A stretch of DNA of 6,450 nucleotides, from NCBI GenBank assembly GCA_009781955.1, contig WQUT01000019.1:1-6450 (forward strand), in the 5' to 3' direction. The stretch comes from Pseudomonadota bacterium (GTDB taxonomy: Bacteria; Pseudomonadota; Alphaproteobacteria; Rs-D84). The notes beneath the pieces are model-generated. The model was not told where the DNA came from and did not search any database. It saw only the letters and a program-made list of their open reading frames with translations. The translations under genes and the position numbers were made by a program. Positions 1 through 4,391 of the stretch are shown here, piece after piece (position 1 is the first letter of the stretch; the number at the start of each line of letters is the position of its first letter).

Positions 1-10
1 GGGTTCGGAC

Positions 11-38
11 GTAGGGGCAAATAATTATTTGCCCCTAC
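11..38. repeat. 28-bp perfect palindrome, copy 1
   Basis: Each arm is GTAGGGGCAAATAA followed directly by its exact reverse complement, with no loop. The same 28 bases recur at 2060-2087 and a diverged version lies at 5183-5212. All three are intergenic. It is not followed by a T-tract, so it is not an obvious intrinsic terminator. It looks like a small dispersed (REP/MITE-like) palindromic repeat; the family assignment is inference. Confidence 0.85.
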
Positions 39-58
39 ATAATTCCCCGGGAAAGAGC

Positions 59-126
59 ACTCACAAACACCAACCACCAGCACTAACCGCCAACCACTAA
101 CCACCAGCACCATTCACCAATCACCA
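59..126. repeat. Degenerate ACCA/CTAACC-rich tract
   Basis: The tract begins with ACTCACA (59-65) and continues with irregular units of the type ACCAACC, ACTAACC and ACCAGC up to the run of A at 126. No coding frame is convincing. The same order (palindrome, ACTCACA, ACC-rich units) is seen on the opposite strand at 5212 down to 5135, so the tract and palindrome 11-38 are probably parts of one composite repeat whose other half may lie left of the window. Confidence 0.6.
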
Positions 127-151
127 AAAAATCCCGCCATCGGCGGGATTT
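126..151 (-). terminator. Intrinsic terminator of the TM2-domain gene
   Basis: A 10-bp stem (129-138 with 142-151, ATCCCGCC core) with a 3-base loop starts one base after the stop codon of the minus-strand gene 153-479. Read on the minus strand it ends in a run of six T (complement of 126-131). This is a classical rho-independent terminator. Confidence 0.88.
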
Positions 152-152
152 G

Positions 153-479
153 TTATTTACGTTTCGCGATTTTATTCACGTAATTGTCGTCGCCCGCGTG
201 GCACAACAGGATTATCAAATCCACCAGCGCCCAAATTCCAGTAACAATCAGCCCGACAAACGTAATGCCCAGTATCAGCATGACAATCGCGCTGGCCGTC
301 TGACGCAAATAGAACCGGTGCGCGCCAAACGCGCCCAGGAACAGGCACAGCAGGAACGCAACCAGCCATTGTTTTTCACCCGCGCCGCCCTTGCCCCGAT
401 TCGGCGCGCCGCAATGCGGGCATTTTTCTGCCGATTCGCTGTATTTCTTTCCGCATTCATAGCAGTAAATCATCGCCAT
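153..479 (-). CDS. Zinc-ribbon and TM2-domain membrane protein
   Basis: A 108-residue inner-membrane protein. Residues 6-23 form a zinc ribbon with four cysteines (C6, C9, C20, C23; CxxC and CPHC). A Gly-rich linker (28-34) leads to a TM2 domain: hydrophobic segment 38-53, the conserved turn GAHRFYL (52-58), then a long hydrophobic stretch 63-92 containing WALVDL. The tail after 93 is charged. Proteins of this architecture are common and of unknown molecular function; the ribbon may bind a metal or a partner in the cytoplasm. The start at 479 is preferred to the Met two codons later because CTCCTT (488-493, AAGGAG on the coding strand) lies 8 bases upstream. It is monocistronic, with its own promoter and terminator. 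Family assignment is firm; the role is unknown. Confidence 0.9.
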   Translation of the reverse strand: MAMIYCYECGKKYSESAEKCPHCGAPNRGKGGAGEKQWLVAFLLCLFLGAFGAHRFYLRQTASAIVMLILGITFVGLIVTGIWALVDLIILLCHAGDDNYVNKIAKRK

Positions 480-508
480 AGGAAAAGCTCCTTAATTTGT
501 TTAGGTTC

Positions 509-537
509 AATCTAGCATAAAAATCCGCAGAATTCAA
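509..537 (-). promoter_or_regulatory. Probable sigma70-type promoter of the TM2 gene
   Basis: On the minus strand TTGAAT (532-537) is followed after 17 bases by TAGATT (509-514). Each box matches the consensus at four of six positions. The predicted start near 502 gives a leader of about 22 bases that contains the AAGGAG ribosome binding site. Confidence 0.5.
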
Positions 538-582
538 GGGAATTTTGTTCGCGAGACAGAAAACGTTCCTACCGCGCCAGGC

Positions 583-611
583 TTGATTATCTTTTTATTC
601 TCAATTATTAT
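583..611 (+). promoter_or_regulatory. Probable promoter of the HTH gene
   Basis: TTGATT (583-588), a 17-base spacer, then TATTAT (606-611). Transcription would begin near 618, giving a leader of about 42 bases that carries two short palindromes and the AGGAG site at 648-652, seven bases before the ATG at 660. Confidence 0.6.
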
Positions 612-621
612 TAGAACAGAG

Positions 622-641
622 TCCTAGGAATCAGGGCCCTG
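622..641. promoter_or_regulatory. Two adjacent palindromes, possible autoregulatory operator
   Basis: TCCTAGGA (622-629) and CAGGGCCCTG (632-641) are both perfect palindromes separated by two bases. They lie just after the predicted transcription start of the HTH gene and before its ribosome binding site. A DNA-binding protein made from the next gene could bind here. That role is inference from position only; short palindromes can occur by chance. Confidence 0.3.
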
Positions 642-659
642 CAAAATAGGAGAGAGAAA

Positions 660-890
660 ATGAACCACGACGATGTGTGGAACGCCATAGAGCGTTTCGC
701 GGGAGAGCACAACATGTCTTGCTCGCGGCTGGCCCGTCAAAGCGGCCTGGATGCCACGACATTCAACCGCAGCAAGAGATGGTCCAAGGAAGGCAAAAAC
801 AGATGGCCGTCAATGCAGTCAATATCCAAGATATTGTCGGCGACAGGCGAAAGCATAGACGGATTCGTCAAATATTTGCCGAAAAAGTGA
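660..890 (+). CDS. Small stand-alone HTH DNA-binding protein, S24-repressor-like N-terminus
   Basis: A 76-residue, probably cytoplasmic DNA-binding protein. Residues 4-18 form a leading helix (DDVWNAIERFAGEHN), 20-40 look like the helix-turn-helix (LARQSGLDATTFNRSKR), and 47-70 form closing helices (RWPSMQSISKILSATGESI). The pattern DATTFNRSKR followed by RWPS is what I recall from the N-terminal domain of alphaproteobacterial XRE/S24-peptidase repressors of roughly 200-plus residues. Here the protein stops after the DNA-binding domain and the S24 peptidase half is absent. A strong terminator starts directly after the stop, so there is no room for a missing half. The start is fixed by AGGAG at 648-652. 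Likely a transcription regulator; its targets are unknown. It could be a truncated repressor or a genuine short one. Confidence 0.85.
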   Translation: MNHDDVWNAIERFAGEHNMSCSRLARQSGLDATTFNRSKRWSKEGKNRWPSMQSISKILSATGESIDGFVKYLPKK

Positions 891-917
891 AAAAATCCCC
901 CGAACCGGGGGATTTTT
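891..917. terminator. Intrinsic terminator after the HTH gene
   Basis: A 12-bp perfect stem (891-902 with 906-917; core CCCCCG/CGGGGG flanked by AAAAAT/ATTTTT) with a 3-base loop begins immediately after the stop codon. The trailing T-run serves the plus strand, and the mirrored A-run would allow termination from the other side too. Confidence 0.92.
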
Positions 918-972
918 AATTGTCATTCTGTCCGACAAGGCAGAGTTTCTTAGACAAACTTCTAAAAGAAGG

Positions 973-1121
973 TTGTCACTCCCGCGCAGGCGGGAGCGGG
1001 GCTATAAAATTACAGTGACTAAAATTTGGTAAATAGTTGTCTTTCTGCTTTCGTATCGTTCACGATATTTTTAGGCTTTTGATGGTTTAAAGCCCTATTC
1101 CCGCCTACGCGGGAATGACAA
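973..1121. repeat. 149-bp element bounded by 31-bp inverted repeats
   Basis: The left end (973-1003) and the reverse complement of the right end (1091-1121) match at 26 of 31 positions. All five differences are transitions (C/T or G/A). Each end is itself a hairpin: CTCCCGC/GCGGGAG on the left and TTCCCGC/GCGGGAA on the right. Both begin with TTGTCA. The interior (1004-1090) is AT-rich and holds no credible ORF. This resembles a non-autonomous MITE-like element or a pair of dRS3-type repeats (TGTCATTCCC...GGGAA). The right end stops three bases short of the stop codon of the SIMPL gene, so it may also act as that gene's 3' end. With the terminator at 891-917 it fills the space between two convergent genes. 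Confidence 0.75.
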
Positions 1122-1124
1122 GGC

Positions 1125-1892
1125 CTACCTTATCTCAAACTCTGCATTTACGGTGACCGATATGTCGGAATCGGACGAGAACAGCTCTGGCGCGGCCAGG
1201 GCCTTGGCCGCAACGGATTCTTCATACAACGCGGCGCGCATCATTACCGGACGAACGTTGTTGTCTTCTGTCGTCCGATAGAACTGCGCGGACATCATCT
1301 TGCCCACGCGGCCGCCGCCGGCGGATGCCAGCGCCGCCGCCTTGTCCCGCGCATTTTCGGCCGCGGATTTTATGCAGTCTTCCAATGCGGATTTCAGCGT
1401 TTCGGGCGCGGCGAACATGCGCAGTCCCTGGATCTCTGTATTCTTGGAATCGCCGGCCACGCCCAGAATCGTTTCAATCGTCGCGCGGTTTTTGGATGAA
1501 ATGTCCAGGTCTATGCTGGTCTCGGTACCGATCGTCACGTATTTCTTTTCGCTTTCCGACCATTCGCGCTTTTCGGATGAATTAAAGCCGGTGGTGTTCA
1601 GCTTCATAGTGTCGTCGGAAATATTTTTTACCCGGGCCACCAGCGCGTCATAGGACGCGCGCGCCAGGCGATTGGATTCGGCCGCGTTTTTATTCACCGC
1701 GCGAAAGCGCAGGGTGACGGCGGTGGTGTCCTTTGCCACCGTGCTCAGGCATTCGCCGGAAACGGACACCTTGCGTATCGGCGCCGCAACGTCGCGCAAG
1801 GCAAGATACAGCCCGGTTCCTATGAGTATGGCGGCGGCGGCGATAATAATTCCCCGCGTCGTCGGTTTTGATGAATTTGTTTTATCCGGCAT
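1125..1892 (-). CDS. SIMPL-domain (DUF541) membrane-anchored protein
   Basis: A 255-residue protein with an N-terminal membrane segment (about residues 14-33, RGIIIAAAAILIGTGLYLAL). It either anchors the protein facing the periplasm or acts as an uncleaved signal. The rest (about 38-255) fits the SIMPL/DUF541 family: an opening strand ISVSGEC-like (VSVSGECLS), a middle region with TTGFNSSEKREW and an apparent Y-T-x2-T repeat (KKYVTIGTETSIDLDI), a helix rich in Ala (ENARDKAAALASAGGGRVGKM), and a closing strand (DISVTVNAEFEIR). The family forms oligomeric periplasmic or outer-membrane-linked proteins whose biochemical role is poorly defined. The start at 1892 has an AGGGGGG-like site just upstream. 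A repeat element borders it on each side, and it appears monocistronic. Confidence 0.88.
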   Translation of the reverse strand: MPDKTNSSKPTTRGIIIAAAAILIGTGLYLALRDVAAPIRKVSVSGECLSTVAKDTTAVTLRFRAVNKNAAESNRLARASYDALVARVKNISDDTMKLNTTGFNSSEKREWSESEKKYVTIGTETSIDLDISSKNRATIETILGVAGDSKNTEIQGLRMFAAPETLKSALEDCIKSAAENARDKAAALASAGGGRVGKMMSAQFYRTTEDNNVRPVMMRAALYEESVAAKALAAPELFSSDSDISVTVNAEFEIR

Positions 1893-1913
1893 GATTTCCC
1901 CCCTTTTTTTTGG

Positions 1914-1942
1914 ATTATGGCATGAGTTTTTAAAATAGTAAA
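1914..1942 (-). promoter_or_regulatory. Probable promoter of the SIMPL gene
   Basis: On the minus strand TTTACT (1937-1942), a 17-base spacer and CATAAT (1914-1919, five of six consensus bases). Predicted start near 1907, leaving a short leader of about 15 bases that contains the G-rich ribosome binding site and a run of A. Confidence 0.5.
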
Positions 1943-2059
1943 GAAGAGAATGTGCCTCTTCATCTGAATGAGAGTGTCACTCCGGCGCAGGCCGGAGCGG
2001 GACTTCAAAATATCAGACTATAAGTAAATCTAAACTTTACGAAAGTAAAATGAGATTAT

Positions 2060-2087
2060 GTAGGGGCAAATAATTATTTGCCCCTAC
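2060..2087. repeat. 28-bp perfect palindrome, copy 2
   Basis: Identical over all 28 bases to 11-38, and extended by one base pair (T2059/A2088). It lies in the interior of the composite repeat 1975-2168, so one small repeat appears to have landed inside another or they move together. Confidence 0.9.
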
Positions 2088-2096
2088 AATGTTATA

Positions 2097-2168
2097 GACT
2101 CGCTCCGGCCATCCCCACCCGCCGCAATCAAAAAAGATTGCGGTGGGGCCCGGGTCGCCGGAGTGACA
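2097..2168. repeat. Repeat end with a second hairpin inserted in its loop
   Basis: Outer arms are GCTCCGGCC (2102-2110) and CGCCGGAGTGACA (2156-2168). The 45 bases between them (2111-2155) hold an inner hairpin: CCGCAATC (2122-2129) pairs with GATTGCGG (2136-2143) around a loop of six A, and CCCCA (2113-2117) pairs with TGGGG (2144-2148) past a CCCG bulge. Seen directly; that it arose by insertion is inferred from comparison with 1975-2003. Confidence 0.75.
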
Positions 2169-2185
2169 CCTTTCGTCTTTGCGCA

Positions 2186-2214
2186 TTGTTTTCACCGTGC
2201 GGATATGGTATAAT
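2186..2214 (+). promoter_or_regulatory. Strong extended -10 promoter
   Basis: TTGTTT (2186-2191), a 17-base spacer, and a perfect TATAAT (2209-2214) preceded by TG one base earlier (TGGTATAAT), the extended -10 form. Transcription should start near 2221. The only plus-strand frame it can serve is the small ORF that runs open from 2219 to 2554. Confidence 0.65.
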
Positions 2215-2299
2215 TTAAGGCAAGTTCTTAATAAAATATTTTGGCGAGGCAAAACCCCAAAAAGAAGAAATTTTTGACAGCAAAAAAGACATTGGATTC

Positions 2300-2554
2300 T
2301 TGCCATCCCGGATACAGCCTGTGCCGCGGCAATTTGATCTATACAGCAGCATCAACATGGGAAACATCATTCACATTAAGCCGGGCCAACTGCACGTTTC
2401 ACAGCTGGGCAAGTTCAACAGTTCCGAAACTGTCCGAAAATTAATCATAAAAATTGATGATGATTTTTACGAAAACGATTTCAAGCTGACGACGGATAAC
2501 CTGGGTTTTTTCACCAAAGCGGTAAAGGAAGAGCTGGCCCGGGCACACGGATAA
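2300..2554 (+). CDS. Small unrecognised protein, start uncertain
   Basis: I do not recognise a family. From the TTG at 2300 the product is 84 residues; from the ATG at 2357 it is 65 (MGNIIHIKPGQLHV...). The frame is open back to the stop at 2216-2218, and the extra codons also read like protein (KFLIKYFGEAKPQKEEIF then DSKKDIGFLPSRIQPVPR). The segment LGKFNSSETVRKLIIKIDDD looks like strand-helix or strand-strand structure, and the C-terminus (FFTKAVKEELARAHG) is a likely helix. No signal peptide or membrane segment is seen. None of the possible starts has a Shine-Dalgarno sequence. An extended -10 promoter predicts transcription from about 2221, where the in-frame codon is AAG (2222), one base from ATG. 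The codons are more AT-rich than in neighbouring genes. It ends 8 bases from the convergent end of lpxI. It may be a small gene with an unusual start, or one that lost its start. Confidence 0.5.
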   Translation: MPSRIQPVPRQFDLYSSINMGNIIHIKPGQLHVSQLGKFNSSETVRKLIIKIDDDFYENDFKLTTDNLGFFTKAVKEELARAHG

Positions 2555-2562
2555 ACACAGCA

Positions 2563-3393
2563 TCAAACCGCGACAATAAAAATCCCCGCCCGATCCGCCG
2601 CGGCTATAACCTGGTCGCGGTCTATTGCAAAGCATGTTCCCGCATTAACGACAATTCCGCGCAAATTCGCGGCCGCGACATCGGCGACCGTATCAGCCCC
2701 GATCGCCGGTATGTCTATGCGCAGATCTTGCCCGGGCTTGGTCATTTTCGCAAACACGCCTGATGGCTTCTTGTTTTTTCGCCCACGCCGGATTTCAATC
2801 ACGCGCTTTAACATGTTCGCGGTGCCCTCTGCCGCCTCTACGGCCAGCACGGCGCGGTCAACGACCACGCTCTGGCCAATGTCCGCCGCGCCGATTGCGA
2901 CCGATGCGGCGATGGCGCGTTCGGTTGTTTTCTTATCCGCCGCCGTCGGACGGGCGCGTGTCTGAATGCCGGGCGCAAAGACCAGATCCGGGCATAAATC
3001 CTGGGCCGCAAGTATTTTAAACCCTTTGGATTCTATGCCGTCTATAAACGCGGCCGCCATATTGTCATATCCGCTTTGATTTTTCAAAACCCGCGCCAGC
3101 ACGGATACTGACCATAAATCCGGCCGGATGTCGGATAAATTCGGATGCCCCAACGCGCCGACGAATATCAGATTTTTAATCCCGCGCTTTCTGCATTCGC
3201 GCGCCGCCGTGCCGCCGGCGCCCAGGCGCACGACCAGATCGGGCTTTAACGCCGGGTCGTAAAAATTCTTTAATCCGATCACAAAAACGTCGTATCCCCG
3301 CGCGCGCAGAGAATCGCGCGCCAGAAACGGCAGACGCAGCGCCCCAGAGAATAACGCTATTTTTTTATCATGCGTTTTTTCAGTTCTTAACAT
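2563..3393 (-). CDS. lpxI: UDP-2,3-diacylglucosamine pyrophosphatase LpxI
   Basis: Hydrolyses UDP-2,3-diacylglucosamine to 2,3-diacylglucosamine 1-phosphate (lipid X) and UMP, a cytoplasmic-face step of lipid A synthesis, replacing LpxH in most Alphaproteobacteria. The 276 residues equal the usual family length. An N-terminal domain (about 10-140) carries KIALFSGALRLP and LIFVGALGHPNLSDIRPD. The C-terminal domain (about 142-276) carries the family marks VEAAEGTANMLKRV (185-198), TKPGQDLRIDIPAIGADTV (218-236) and the closing IAAADRAGIFIVAV. D227 in RIDIPAIG is the likely counterpart of the catalytic Asp known in Caulobacter LpxI (position inferred, not aligned). In many relatives lpxI sits among other lpx genes; here none is adjacent, and it is instead divergent from two outer-membrane protein genes. 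No Shine-Dalgarno is seen; the -10 box ends six bases before the ATG, so the mRNA is probably leaderless. Confidence 0.93.
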   Translation of the reverse strand: MLRTEKTHDKKIALFSGALRLPFLARDSLRARGYDVFVIGLKNFYDPALKPDLVVRLGAGGTAARECRKRGIKNLIFVGALGHPNLSDIRPDLWSVSVLARVLKNQSGYDNMAAAFIDGIESKGFKILAAQDLCPDLVFAPGIQTRARPTAADKKTTERAIAASVAIGAADIGQSVVVDRAVLAVEAAEGTANMLKRVIEIRRGRKNKKPSGVFAKMTKPGQDLRIDIPAIGADTVADVAAANLRGIVVNAGTCFAIDRDQVIAAADRAGIFIVAV

Positions 3394-3399
3394 AATCTT

Positions 3400-3428
3400 A
3401 ATATAGGGCTAAATCTTGATTGAATCAA
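3400..3428 (-). promoter_or_regulatory. lpxI promoter, predicted leaderless
   Basis: On the minus strand TTGATT (3423-3428), a 17-base spacer and TATATT (3400-3405). Only six bases (3394-3399) separate the -10 box from the lpxI ATG, so the first transcribed base should be at or next to the A of the start codon. The -35 box overlaps that of the divergent promoter. Confidence 0.65.
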
Positions 3429-3448
3429 GTCAGTTTTTAGGATATAAT
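3420..3448 (+). promoter_or_regulatory. Outer-membrane protein promoter, predicted leaderless
   Basis: TTGAAT (3420-3425), a 17-base spacer and a perfect TATAAT (3443-3448), with the ATG at 3456 only seven bases further. There is no Shine-Dalgarno sequence. The palindrome CTTGATTGAATCAAG (3415-3429, seven-base arms around a central G) covers both -35 boxes and could be a shared operator. Confidence 0.72.
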
Positions 3449-3455
3449 GTAGCAA

Positions 3456-4370
3456 ATGAAATTAAAAATCGTTTATCTATGCTGTGTGCTGTGTGCCGTG
3501 TGCTTTGCGCCTACGGCGCGGGCGGGCTATGACAACCAGCGTTTCGTGTGGGAGGTTACCCAAGGCCTGGACATAGTTTCCGTTGACACATACATAAACA
3601 CTTACGACGACCGGGATTACACCGGCGGCGCGCTGGCCCGCGAAGTATACAGCGCGTCGGACCTGGCCAACTGTCCACGGGTTGCCGGCTGTCTCCAAAA
3701 CGACTGCTGCCAGAAAAAGGCCGCAACCGCGGTTATCGCGGCCCAGAACGCCGCCCCGGAACCGGAAACCGATTACGACCTGTTTATTCCGACGGACATG
3801 TATATCCGCATGGGACTGGGATACAACATCGGATTCCTGACCAGCAGCGCGCGCTATGGCGGATTGCCCGATGCCACCGCCGCATCCGCAACGACATGGA
3901 ATTCGCAATTTGGGCTGGGCTGGAACATATCCGCATTCACGCGCGCCGAAATGGACATTCAAATCCGCAATTTCCGGTTTGAAAACGCGCCCTGGTCCGC
4001 CTATGACTTGCGCGCGCGGTCGCAGTCGGTCGGCGCGAACATATACTTTGACCTGATTCGGCGGTATGAACGGACAGGCGATCTGACAACGCGCAGCAAA
4101 TTTGTTCCGTTTATCGGCCTGGGCATTTCCGCCGGGGCGATTGACTTTGACGATGCCGGCGTTATACCGATCGGCTTTGCGGACGGCGTCCGTTCGGCAT
4201 TTGTGGCGCCGCGCGCGACCATCGGCGTATCGTTCGCGCTGACCAACCTGGTGAACCTGGACATCGCGTATCAGTATGAATTGATGCTGTCCAACGGCTT
4301 TGGGTGGGAGTCCAAGAACGGCGCAACCAGCATCAGCGACATATTCGCAAGCCTCAGGATAAACTTTTAA
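3456..4370 (+). CDS. Secreted outer-membrane beta-barrel protein with Cys-containing N-terminal extension
   Basis: A 304-residue outer-membrane protein. A Cys-rich signal peptide (1-23) ends in an AxA-type site (ARA before Gly24); the lipobox pattern is not met. The mature N-terminus (24 to about 112) is not barrel-like and holds four cysteines, C73, C79, C84 and C85 (C-x5-C-x4-CC), which could form two periplasmic disulfides, then an Ala/Pro/Glu linker. From about 114 alternating strands form the barrel: MYIRMGLGYNIGFL, WNSQFGLGWNISAFTRAEM, FVPFIGLGISAGAI, APRATIGVSFALTNLVNLDI, and the last strand ISDIFASLRINF with the terminal Phe expected for BAM recognition. The barrel is in the OmpA/Opa-like small porin class; specific function is unknown. 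It is followed after 21 bases by a second barrel gene, so the two probably form an operon. Confidence 0.87.
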   Translation: MKLKIVYLCCVLCAVCFAPTARAGYDNQRFVWEVTQGLDIVSVDTYINTYDDRDYTGGALAREVYSASDLANCPRVAGCLQNDCCQKKAATAVIAAQNAAPEPETDYDLFIPTDMYIRMGLGYNIGFLTSSARYGGLPDATAASATTWNSQFGLGWNISAFTRAEMDIQIRNFRFENAPWSAYDLRARSQSVGANIYFDLIRRYERTGDLTTRSKFVPFIGLGISAGAIDFDDAGVIPIGFADGVRSAFVAPRATIGVSFALTNLVNLDIAYQYELMLSNGFGWESKNGATSISDIFASLRINF

Positions 4371-4391
4371 CAAACCAACGAACAGTTAACA

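Larger units (their letters stand above)
1975..2168. repeat. Composite nested repeat filling the SIMPL upstream region
   Basis: The gene-free stretch 1893-2221 holds, in order, the SIMPL promoter, this element and the promoter at 2186-2214. The left end 1975-2003 begins TGTCACTCCGGCG, then CA, then GGCCGGAGCG. The right end (2097-2168, reverse strand) begins with the same TGTCACTCCGGCG and ends with the same GGCCGGAGCG, but has 45 bases in place of CA. Between the ends lies an exact copy of the 28-bp palindrome (2060-2087). It parallels the element at 973-1121 in size and design but uses CTCCGG rather than CTCCCG stems. No protein is encoded. Confidence 0.75.

Noticed and set aside
1820..2008. 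62-residue minus-strand frame overlapping the SIMPL start
   Set aside because: It runs through the repeat end and promoter of the SIMPL gene and into the coding region out of frame; no protein features.
2031..2050. Small hairpin TTTAC-GAAA-GTAAA
   Set aside because: A five-pair AT-rich stem is expected by chance in this AT-rich spacer.
2037..2306. 89-residue minus-strand frame
   Set aside because: It is made of translated palindromes and repeat ends and overlaps the extended -10 promoter.
2241..2444. Plus-strand frame beginning MARQNPKKKK
   Set aside because: It shares DNA with the 2222-2554 frame, becomes Ser/Thr/Trp-rich and unprotein-like after about 15 residues, and has no Shine-Dalgarno site. 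The other frame continues to a sensible C-terminus.
3480..3506. Possible lipoprotein signal in the Cys-rich signal peptide of the first barrel protein
   Set aside because: The residues before C16 (C-A-V) do not fit the lipobox, and ARA before Gly24 is a better signal peptidase I site.
3477..4373. 298-residue open frame on the minus strand
   Set aside because: It is antisense to the outer-membrane protein gene. The plus strand has a promoter, a signal peptide and barrel strands; the minus translation is Arg/Val/Gly-rich with no recognisable domain.
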